Shown: positions 1 through 5,131 of the stretch, one piece after another
Layout: each line of letters starts with the position of its first letter
Position numbering within the stretch: position 1 is the stretch's first letter
Assembly (NCBI GenBank): GCA_003567575.1
Contig: PWZG01000593.1
Coordinates: 1-5,131 of the forward strand
DNA from: PVC group bacterium
Lineage (GTDB): Bacteria; Verrucomicrobiota; Kiritimatiellia; CAIKKV01; PXCX01
DNA length: 5,131 nt
Direction: 5' to 3'
Position numbers and translations under genes: made by a program
Notes under the pieces: model-generated
What the model saw: only the letters and a program-made list of their open reading frames with translations
Databases searched by the model: none
What the model was told of the DNA's origin: nothing

Positions 1-62
1 ACCAACACGGGTTCATAGGCATAACGAACGCCTTCGGCGGATTGGAATGGCAATGGTTTCAT
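1..62 (-). CDS. 5' end of an unidentified gene, cut by the window edge
   Basis: The first 20 codons of a minus-strand gene start with ATG at 62-60 and read MKPLPFQSAEGVRYAYEPVL before the window ends; the following codon begins GT and so encodes Val. The start is supported by a purine-rich AAAGGAG at 83-77, which lies inside the tail of the broken nitrilase copy. The 14-nt spacing is longer than ideal. There is no obvious signal peptide in these residues. The fragment is too short to assign to a family. Its position, directly downstream of the glycosidase and the nitrilase remnant on the same strand, suggests it belongs to the same transcription unit. Confidence 0.55.
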   Translation of the reverse strand, partial: MKPLPFQSAEGVRYAYEPVL

Positions 63-71
63 GGGCAGCGG

Positions 72-413
72 TTACACTCCTTTCTTATCGAACCGGTCAT
101 TGCGGGTATCGACTTCCTGACCGGTAGGTTGCGCGACTTCGCCTTACAACTCCGGCCGGCGGGTTTTGATCCAGCGCCGTCCGGTCGTGTTTTCGAGCAA
201 CGTCGCGTCAATGTCGGCCACGACCATATCATCGCCGGCCCGCCAGATCTCGGCCAAAATTCGTCCGTAGGGATCAATGAGGCCCATGATATGCGGATCG
301 GTCGATGTGCAGCCGCAGGTCTGGTGGGGTGCGAGCAGGATTTCGGCGTCGCGCAACGCGACAATACGTCCGTTTTCGTTGATATTGTTGTCATAGCAGG
401 TCAGCACGGCGGT
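72..413 (-). pseudogene. Broken second copy of the nitrilase-family hydrolase
   Basis: This is a decayed copy of the nitrilase at the right edge; the two are roughly 90% identical at DNA level by eye over aligned parts. It begins abruptly just after the glycosidase stop with T-A-V-L-T-C-Y-D-N-N, which includes the Cys-Tyr-Asp of the nitrilase nucleophile elbow. All N-terminal codons, including those for the catalytic Glu and Lys expected in this family, are absent. At about 281/282 the sequence jumps from PHIMG to LIDPYG, an in-frame loss of 64 codons (192 nt) that are present in the other copy at 4828-5019. The missing part includes the conserved AHDNGLFLIFSNGVG core. At 146-144 a Tyr codon has become TAA, and the frame then continues as GEVAQPTGQEVDTRN to the original stop at 74-72. 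A GTG at 407 could start an 87-residue product, but I see no ribosome binding site and such a product could not fold as a nitrilase. Confidence 0.9.
77..83 (-). promoter_or_regulatory. Putative ribosome binding site for the gene at the left edge
   Basis: AAAGGAG on the minus strand, 14 nt before the ATG at 62. The same sequence ends the intact nitrilase copy (4622-4628), where no start codon follows at usable distance. This suggests the nitrilase 3' end originally carried the Shine-Dalgarno site of the next gene. Confidence 0.45.
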
Positions 414-3050
414 CTAATATTTCAACTCAATAACTTGCGTTTTGCGACACGGTGTCACGATCACGGTTTCCGTCGACGCATCGTAATCGCCGCCACGGCA
501 AGCGCGGGCATGCCGCTTCCCCGAATGCGGCAAACGAACCCGTAAACGGCGCGGCCGACGTCGGCCATGCAATCCGATTTCCGCCGTGATGGAGCTGCCG
601 TCCGGGTTGCAGCGCGCGCAAAACGACAGCGTCCCGAAATAGGATCGAACCTCCCGCACCGCGATTTCCCGTCCGGGCGCCAGCCAGTGGCGTGGAATGG
701 CCGGGAAGATCGCCAAATCGCGTCCCTGCTCCATATATAGCATCCAGCGGGTTTGCATCAGGAACCAGGCTTCTTCATGGGTTTTATGCTGTCCCGCGCC
801 AAAGAAGTGTTCCCAGAATGTATGGGTCTCACGATCCTGCAAGGCGGTTAACTGGTTATAATACAATCGCAGGAAGGCCGCCGTTTCGCCGCGTCGCAGG
901 TGTGCGTAATCGTGGCGGCAATAATAGGGCTGACTGAGCGCCGCGTTATCCAGGGTGACCGGATACTGATTGGTTTTCAACAAGAAACCGGTTTCCAATT
1001 CATGCGGTTCGAGCACTTCACCGATGATCAACCATAGTGGTCCGGTCAGACAACTGCGGCTGGCGAACGCGCCATGCGAAAACCAGTTGCCGCCGTCGGC
1101 AAAGAGCGATGTCGCCCCGGTTTGTTCGACCCAGGGCGGCAGCATCGGCGCCCAGCTTCCGTCGGGTAGAGGTACTACCGGCGCGCGCGCCTGGGCGTAC
1201 GCGAATCCGGCGCGAATATCGTCCCGATAGCCGGGCAGTTCCGTCGCCAGGCGGTCGGCAAAATCCGGATCGCTATCGCGCAGCATTTCGGCGGTACGTT
1301 TGAGACCAAGGTAGGTGCCGGCGTTCAGAAAAAAGGAATGATAGTAATCGTCGGGATCGGCGACCTTGCCGTCGACCATTCCGTAACAGCCGCGGGCGCG
1401 TTGTTCATCGGTACGGTTGCGTTCGCGCCAGCGTAACAGGTATTGCGCGGCGCGGCGCAGGTTCGGCGTGACACGTTCGAGCCAGGTGCGGTCGCGTGTG
1501 TAGCGGTAATGTTCGCCGGCGGTCCAGAGCAGCGGTCCCGTCTCGCTTTCGTAACGGGCGAAGTTCTGGATAAATCCGTCCGGTCGCTGGCGATCGAAGA
1601 AAAACTGCAGACAACGTTCGGCCAGCCCATGCCAACCGAAGCAATCGAAGACTTGGATGATGGGAGCGCTCTCGGTACCGATCGGGGCATAGCCGCCGAT
1701 GGTCGGCGCGACCGTACCGTCCGGTTCGAGCCCCTGCGCCACCAAATCGCAGTGCAGCAGGCCGGCGCGGATCGATTCGTCGATCGGCGCTTCCGGCACG
1801 TGGATGGAGGCCGCCGTTTCAAGGCGCTCCCGCCAGTAAGCGCGGCAGGCATCAAGATGGGCATCGACATCCAGTCGCATCAACGCCGAAGCCCGCTCCG
1901 GCGGCAACGGGGAATGCGGGATCAACAGATCGAACACCGCTTTCGCGCCCGGCTGCACCAAAACCGCCATTTCCGCGTCCGGCATCGGTTCGCCCTCGAG
2001 CCGGTGCACTGCGAATATTCGGTCCAATGTTTCAAACCGGGCGGTTCCGTTGCGAAAATCCTGTGGTACGCTCAGTGGTTTGTCCGCCGGCGCCCGGCAC
2101 GGACGCGCCCGCGCGGCGCGGAACCAGGCAAAACGCGGCACCCGTCCCGTATTGACCGCCTCCACCCGCAAACAGCAAACTACCTCCTGTTCGCGTTCCC
2201 AGGTTTCAGCGCGCAACAGCGGTTCCAAGGCATCCTGTTCGGCGTCGCTCAGCATGCAACCGGCGCAACGCGCGTAACAGGCGCGCCAGTCCGAGCCACG
2301 CACCGCCCCCGGCCGCAAAGGTTCGGTTTCCAGCGTCGCAAAGGCGGTCAACTGATATTCCAGATCGTGTTCGCGTTGTACGGAACGTAGGATCGGTAGG
2401 GCGCCTTCTTCGATCCGGCGGCTGATGTCCGGACGGCATGAAGATCCATGACCGATCACGAAAGCCAGTTCGTAATGCGACGTTTCGAACGATTGATCCG
2501 GTAGCGATTGCGGTCGATCGTGAAAAAACGGCTGGACGATTCCCCAGTACGGAAACGATTCCTGGGGATGAACACGGAACATCCGGATGTCGCGCCCGAG
2601 CCCCAGCCAGGTCGGACAACGTTCGGCGCGGTTCATCCTGGCGGCCTGTTCATACGACCACTCGGGCTCGACGTCGAAACGCTCGAAATCCGAAAGCAAG
2701 TTACGGGAACGGATAGCGGTTTCGATTTGATCATAGGTACGGTCATCGTCGCCGGGTACCACGGCCGTCGCTAACTCGGGAATCCAGACCGGCGTCGCGG
2801 AACGAACATCGCGTACGTTGAAACTGAAGGGCTGGTGTTCGGTGTGAATCGTCACAATAGTCGGAAAAGATCCGGAACGGCAATGACCCTCGGAAAGCGT
2901 GATCTCCAAACGTCCGCCACGCGGTAAAGTAAACCTATCGCCATCGACACGACCGGATTTCCCGGCGTGTAATTTGGCGAGTTTACCGTCCCGAACGGCG
3001 ACCGATCCGTGAATTCGTCGCCTGCTGAAACATACCGCCACGCGTATCAT
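414..3050 (-). CDS. Six-hairpin glycosidase family protein (predicted glycoside hydrolase)
   Basis: An 878-residue protein with three parts: a beta-rich N-terminal region (about 1-395), an alpha/alpha six-hairpin domain (about 410-770) and a C-terminal beta-sandwich (about 775-878). The helical part contains the pattern typical of these enzymes: an aromatic, acidic first hairpin (IGGYAPIGTESAP, then FDCFGWHGLAERCLQFF), then RPDGFIQNFARYESETGPLLW, then ADPDDYYHSFFLNAGTYLG. The tail IFPAIPRHWLAPGREI followed by YFGTLSF is the usual end of GH78/GH65-like enzymes. I cannot assign a GH family or point to the catalytic acid and base; Glu/Asp in the TESAP, ESETG and DPDDYY segments are candidates. 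No signal peptide or membrane segment is visible, so it is probably cytoplasmic and acts on imported oligosaccharides. I chose ATG 3050, not ATG 3074 eight codons upstream, because it forms an ATGA overlap with the aldolase stop and has AGGA seven bases upstream. Confidence 0.82.
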   Translation of the reverse strand: MIRVAVCFSRRRIHGSVAVRDGKLAKLHAGKSGRVDGDRFTLPRGGRLEITLSEGHCRSGSFPTIVTIHTEHQPFSFNVRDVRSATPVWIPELATAVVPGDDDRTYDQIETAIRSRNLLSDFERFDVEPEWSYEQAARMNRAERCPTWLGLGRDIRMFRVHPQESFPYWGIVQPFFHDRPQSLPDQSFETSHYELAFVIGHGSSCRPDISRRIEEGALPILRSVQREHDLEYQLTAFATLETEPLRPGAVRGSDWRACYARCAGCMLSDAEQDALEPLLRAETWEREQEVVCCLRVEAVNTGRVPRFAWFRAARARPCRAPADKPLSVPQDFRNGTARFETLDRIFAVHRLEGEPMPDAEMAVLVQPGAKAVFDLLIPHSPLPPERASALMRLDVDAHLDACRAYWRERLETAASIHVPEAPIDESIRAGLLHCDLVAQGLEPDGTVAPTIGGYAPIGTESAPIIQVFDCFGWHGLAERCLQFFFDRQRPDGFIQNFARYESETGPLLWTAGEHYRYTRDRTWLERVTPNLRRAAQYLLRWRERNRTDEQRARGCYGMVDGKVADPDDYYHSFFLNAGTYLGLKRTAEMLRDSDPDFADRLATELPGYRDDIRAGFAYAQARAPVVPLPDGSWAPMLPPWVEQTGATSLFADGGNWFSHGAFASRSCLTGPLWLIIGEVLEPHELETGFLLKTNQYPVTLDNAALSQPYYCRHDYAHLRRGETAAFLRLYYNQLTALQDRETHTFWEHFFGAGQHKTHEEAWFLMQTRWMLYMEQGRDLAIFPAIPRHWLAPGREIAVREVRSYFGTLSFCARCNPDGSSITAEIGLHGRRRPRRLRVRLPHSGKRHARACRGGDYDASTETVIVTPCRKTQVIELKY

Positions 3051-3958
3051 ATCAGTTTCCTTTCTTTCAACCATTCACGGATCAGTTCCACCTCGGCATC
3101 GGTGGCGGAGGAATACGGTTTCGGACGCCAGCGCTGCGTCCGGCCACAGATTTCGCCGATCGCATGAAACGCAAGATTCGGACTCGAAAACGATTTGCAG
3201 ACGAAATCAAAAAACGGTATATCGATCGTCTTGATGATGCGGATGGCATCCGCCATCCGGCCATCCTGCCAGGCGTTCCAGTAATCCCAGGCCACCTGCG
3301 GCATCAGCGGCAGAAAAGTCGAAAGGTACCCATGCGCGCCGTAAGGAGCGATGTTAAGATGGTTTTCCTTCCGTCCCCCGGCCCAGACCGCCCAGCGGTC
3401 ATGCACCAGCGTGGTCAACCGCCGGGCGAAGGCCTCCCCCATGTCGTCCTTAACGGCCAGAACACGGTCGGTCGCACGCATTGTGGCCTTGACCGTTGCC
3501 AACCCAAACGCCGGGCCGCGCGGAATGAAGATGTTCGTTACCATCATCACCGGGATTTCACGGCTTACCGCCGCGTAATGTTCGGCGAGCGTCTCGGGTG
3601 TCGGCGACTGCTGCCAGTTGGGCGGTTTGACCATCAGCATGTCGACGTCCATACCGGCGCATTCGCGGGCAAACGCCACGGCATGCTTGGTGTCGTAGCA
3701 GAAATCGGCCGCGACCATGAAGGCGCGGTGGTTGACGTGCTGTGCGGTGAAACGCGTCACGTCGCCAACCTCGCGGTCGCTCATGGCCTCGTAATGGCTG
3801 TCGCCGGCCGTCAGGACTACCGCGCGCGCACCGGCTTCGAGCATGGCATCGAGCAGGCGGGCCAGCGATCGATAATCGACCTCACCTTCGCGCGTGTACG
3901 GGGTGTGGACCGATGGGATCGGCCCGGTCAGGGCATCGCGGACATCTGTATAGTTCAT
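3047..3958 (-). CDS. Dihydrodipicolinate synthase (DapA)/N-acetylneuraminate lyase family aldolase
   Basis: A 303-residue class I aldolase of the usual family length (about 290-310). The N-terminus GPIPSVHTPYTREGEVDY matches the family's first strand and loop. LTAGDSHYEAMS (about 49-60) replaces the usual GTTGE loop. DVDMLMVKPPNW (about 104-115) is the next barrel strand, and VLAVKDD places the Schiff-base lysine at Lys170. The family reaction is reversible aldol cleavage or condensation of pyruvate with an aldehyde. The canonical Tyr of the YN-P motif is not evident: the strand reads PVMMVTNIFIPRG (about 136-148). It is therefore unlikely to be an ordinary lysine-pathway DapA and is more likely a catabolic or divergent lyase. 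Start ATG 3958 has AGAGG five bases upstream; the in-frame extension to 4036 overlaps the preceding domain and lacks family similarity. Its stop overlaps the glycosidase start, suggesting one transcript and linked sugar catabolism. Confidence 0.92.
   Translation of the reverse strand: MNYTDVRDALTGPIPSVHTPYTREGEVDYRSLARLLDAMLEAGARAVVLTAGDSHYEAMSDREVGDVTRFTAQHVNHRAFMVAADFCYDTKHAVAFARECAGMDVDMLMVKPPNWQQSPTPETLAEHYAAVSREIPVMMVTNIFIPRGPAFGLATVKATMRATDRVLAVKDDMGEAFARRLTTLVHDRWAVWAGGRKENHLNIAPYGAHGYLSTFLPLMPQVAWDYWNAWQDGRMADAIRIIKTIDIPFFDFVCKSFSSPNLAFHAIGEICGRTQRWRPKPYSSATDAEVELIREWLKERKLI
3058..3061 (-). promoter_or_regulatory. Ribosome binding site deciding the glycosidase start
   Basis: AGGA within AAAGGAAA on the minus strand, 7 nt before ATG 3050 and inside the last codons of the aldolase. 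The alternative ATG at 3074 has no comparable purine-rich sequence upstream. Together with the ATGA overlap this points to translational coupling of aldolase and glycosidase. Confidence 0.7.
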
Positions 3959-3963
3959 GGTTA

Positions 3964-3968
3964 CCTCT
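3964..3968 (-). promoter_or_regulatory. Ribosome binding site of the aldolase gene
   Basis: AGAGG on the minus strand, 5 nt before ATG 3958 and adjoining the TGA (3971-3969) of the upstream sugar-binding-domain gene. It fixes the aldolase start and implies the two genes are read together. Confidence 0.6.
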
Positions 3969-4385
3969 TCAATCGTTTTCTTCCAGCGGCGCGTACAGGA
4001 ACCCTCGTCGGTATAGACCGCCGCGTTCATCGGCATCGTTCAACACCCGGATGGCAATCGTGTTCGGTTGTCCCGGGCGCAGCTTGTCGCCCACCGGAAA
4101 TTCCGCCGGATGCGCGCTATGGCTCCACCAGCGCGCCCAGGGACGGTGCCCGACGTATTCGCCGTTGATCCAGACCCAGCCCTCATGGATCAGACCGCCC
4201 AGCAACAGGTTGACGTCACGGCCCTCGAAAGCGGTCGGAACTTCGACCTCTCCCCGATACCAAACATGACCGGAGTAGAAATAACCTTCGTCATTAAGCG
4301 GTTCCTCCTGCTGGTTCAGCAGATAATAGGTGTCACGCTGTTCCCTCTGACTGTCATCAACCGATCCAAGATTCTCAGCGATCAA
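3969..4385 (-). CDS. GH2-like (galactose-binding-fold) carbohydrate-binding domain, remnant of a larger protein
   Basis: This frame encodes a beta-sandwich of the type that precedes or follows the catalytic domain in GH2 beta-galactosidase-like proteins. The core is GYFYSGHVWYRGEVEVP (residues 34-50 from the TTG at 4385), then VNLLLGGLIHEGWVWINGEYVGHR and LRPGQPNTIAIRVLND, ending YAPLEEND. The segments W-Y-R-x-x-V-x-V-P and W-V-x-I-N-G-x-x-V-G-H-R are the hallmarks. No catalytic domain follows, since the gene stops at 3971-3969. The start is uncertain: the only candidate in this frame is TTG 4385, and the frame is open upstream to a stop at 4475-4473 without ATG or GTG. The more likely reading is that this is the 3' part of a gene that begins in another frame upstream (4382-4570) and is broken by a frameshift. 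If expressed, it would bind sugar without hydrolysing it. Its stop is 10 nt before the aldolase ATG. Confidence 0.65.
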   Translation of the reverse strand: MIAENLGSVDDSQREQRDTYYLLNQQEEPLNDEGYFYSGHVWYRGEVEVPTAFEGRDVNLLLGGLIHEGWVWINGEYVGHRPWARWWSHSAHPAEFPVGDKLRPGQPNTIAIRVLNDADERGGLYRRGFLYAPLEEND

Positions 4386-4570
4386 AGCAAAGGCCTCGCC
4401 CCGTTCCCTTTGTGCGGCCGTGTCTGCATAAAAGCTTTGCGGCCTTCGCGGCGCATCCCCTTGATACCGATCTCACGGTACAGGGATGCGTTGACAGCCA
4501 TATTCTCGACATCGCGTTCGGGTACGAACATTCCGGTCAGGAAACCGGGACGGATACAATCCGGCGTTTC
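4382..4570 (-). pseudogene. Frameshifted 5' portion of the sugar-binding-domain gene
   Basis: Directly upstream of the sugar-binding domain, a different minus-strand frame is open from a TAA at 4573-4571 to a TGA at 4384-4382. From its only ATG of note (4531) it reads MFVPERDVENMAVNASLYRE and then IGIKGMRREGRKAF, a polar, probably helical segment. Adding one base to the run of four T (minus strand, 4433-4430) joins it to the downstream frame as RKAF-YADTAAQRERGEAFALIAENLG and on into the beta-sandwich, which reads as one continuous protein. This supports a single-base deletion in a homopolymer, whether biological or a sequencing error. No ribosome binding site is visible before ATG 4531, and codons before it (about ETPDCIRPGFLTG) also look protein-like, so the true 5' end may be lost. 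I do not recognise this N-terminal segment. Confidence 0.5.
4408..4452 (-). repeat. Degenerate 9-bp phased repeat inside the broken gene
   Basis: On the minus strand, units GCCGCGAAG (4452-4444) and GCCGCAAAG (4443-4435) are adjacent. A third, CGCACAAAG (4416-4408), lies in the same 9-bp phase after two diverged units. They share the ending (G/A)AAG with the units at 4583-4609. The array spans the inferred frameshift point. Confidence 0.4.
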
Positions 4571-4582
4571 TTATGATTGCCC

Positions 4583-4609
4583 CTTTGTGTGCTTCGCGCG
4601 CTTCGTGGT
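4583..4609 (-). repeat. Three tandem 9-bp CACGAAG-type repeats
   Basis: Immediately downstream of the intact nitrilase stop, the minus strand reads ACCACGAAG, CGCGCGAAG, CACACAAAG: three adjacent 9-mers with a common CRAAG ending. Such CACGAAG-like strings recur between genes in many uncultured bacterial genomes (general impression, not checked here). They fill most of the short gap between the nitrilase and the broken sugar-binding-domain gene. Confidence 0.55.
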
Positions 4610-4617
4610 GATAAATC

Positions 4618-5131
4618 CTACGCTCCTTTCTTATCGAACCGGACATTGCGGGTATCGACTTCCTGACCGGTAGGTTGCGCGATTTCGCCATACAATTCCG
4701 GCCGGCGGGTTTTGATCCAGCGCCGTCCGGTCGCGTTTTCAAGCAAAGCCGCGTCAAGGTCGGCCACGACCATATCGTCGCCGGCCCGCCAGGTCTCGGC
4801 CAGGATACGTCCGTAAGGATCGATTATCATGGCGTTACCGGTACGGATCTCGTCATCGTCCACGCCGACACCGTTACTGAAAATAAGGAACAGACCGTTA
4901 TCGTGCGCCCGTGACGGCAGCCAGCGCATCAGCCATTCGCGTCCCTTGTGACCACGAAACTCGGTTTCGATAGCCGCCGGATCTTCCGCGCGCCGGTCCC
5001 AAAGCGAACGTTCGACCCGTCCCATAATATGCGGATCGGTTGACGTACATCCCCCGGTTTGGTGGGGCGCCAGCAGGATCTCGGCGCCCCGCAGCGCGGC
5101 AATGCGCGCATTTTCATTGATGTTGTTGTCG
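4618..5131 (-). CDS. Nitrilase-superfamily carbon-nitrogen hydrolase, C-terminal part (gene runs off the right edge)
   Basis: The last 170 residues of a carbon-nitrogen hydrolase. Members hydrolyse nitriles or amides through a Glu-Lys-Cys triad, in the cytoplasm. The visible part starts at DNNINENARIAALRGAEILL, the segment that follows the nucleophile (Cys-Tyr-Asp in the other copy at 72-413). The partial codon at the edge ends in C, which fits Tyr TAC, so the catalytic Cys should lie just outside the window. Further family features are APHQTGGCTSTDPHIMG, REWLMRWLPSRAHDNGLFLIFSNGVG, the strand-turn NAMIIDPYGRILAE, and the C-terminal TGRRWIKTRRPELY. There is no premature stop or frameshift in this stretch, so it is probably functional. 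The TAG at 4620-4618 is followed by 9-bp repeats. The AAGAAAGGAG just before the stop looks like a Shine-Dalgarno site with no start codon at working distance. Substrate is unknown. Confidence 0.9.
   Translation of the reverse strand, partial: DNNINENARIAALRGAEILLAPHQTGGCTSTDPHIMGRVERSLWDRRAEDPAAIETEFRGHKGREWLMRWLPSRAHDNGLFLIFSNGVGVDDDEIRTGNAMIIDPYGRILAETWRAGDDMVVADLDAALLENATGRRWIKTRRPELYGEIAQPTGQEVDTRNVRFDKKGA

Noticed and set aside
2232..2277. CYARCAGC in the glycosidase, which matches the radical-SAM CX3CX2C pattern
   Set aside because: It sits in the beta-rich N-terminal region of a glycosidase with no other radical-SAM features, so I regard it as chance.
1443..2390. A 315-codon open frame on the plus strand opposite the glycosidase
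   Set aside because: It lies wholly inside a strongly supported minus-strand gene, has Arg- and Gln-rich composition typical of antisense frames in GC-rich DNA, and shows no recognisable domain.
3047..4036. A longer aldolase starting at 4036
   Set aside because: The extra 26 residues overlap the upstream domain gene in another frame and do not resemble the family N-terminus; ATG 3958 has a ribosome binding site at the right distance.
3164..4168. A 334-codon open frame on the plus strand opposite the aldolase
   Set aside because: It is antisense to a clear DapA-family gene and reads through into the next gene; low-complexity Arg/His-rich translation without family features.
4533..4670. An 11-bp inverted repeat (CCGGTCAGGAA at 4533-4543 and its complement at 4660-4670)
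   Set aside because: The arms are 116 bp apart, one lies inside nitrilase coding sequence also present in the other copy, and a few 11-bp matches are expected by chance in a window this size.
72..5131. A composite transposon or insertion sequence bounded by the nitrilase repeats
   Set aside because: No transposase, integrase, terminal inverted repeats or target-site duplication is visible; the repeats are protein-coding nitrilase sequence.

Overview
This is a GC-rich window (by eye somewhat under 60% G+C) in which every gene I can support lies on the minus strand, so the biology reads from right to left. The gene content (a nitrilase-superfamily hydrolase, a DapA/NanA-type aldolase, a large six-hairpin glycosidase, a GH2-like sugar-binding domain and short intergenic CACGAAG-type repeats) resembles polysaccharide-degrading, often uncultured bacteria such as Planctomycetota, Lentisphaerota or Verrucomicrobiota. 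That placement is an inference from gene style. There is no marker gene in the window.

Layout, right to left. (1) 4618-5131: C-terminal 170 residues of a carbon-nitrogen hydrolase (nitrilase superfamily), cut by the window edge just after the expected catalytic cysteine. (2) 4382-4617: a short disturbed stretch holding two sets of 9-bp degenerate repeats and the 5' remains of a gene that changes frame near 4430. (3) 3969-4385: the in-frame remainder of that gene, a GH2-like beta-sandwich carbohydrate-binding domain with no catalytic domain. (4) 3047-3958: an intact DapA-superfamily (class I, Schiff-base) aldolase, starting 10 nt after the previous stop. (5) 414-3050: an 878-residue cytoplasmic glycosidase with a six-hairpin catalytic domain, starting in an ATGA overlap with the aldolase stop. 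(6) 72-413: a second, broken copy of the same nitrilase, lacking its 5' part, 64 internal codons and, through a nonsense codon, its last residues. (7) 1-62: the first 20 codons of a further gene, whose ribosome binding site lies inside the tail of the dead nitrilase.

The aldolase and the glycosidase are tightly coupled and probably form one catabolic transcript: the glycosidase would release a sugar or sugar acid, and the aldolase could cleave a 2-keto(-3-deoxy) acid derived from it. The substrate cannot be read from the sequence. The most notable structural point is that the aldolase-glycosidase block is flanked by direct repeats of the nitrilase 3' region about 4.5 kb apart, one copy apparently functional and one decaying. 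This looks like a segmental duplication or insertion that broke the genes at its borders. I do not see evidence for an undescribed defence, mobile or RNA system here.
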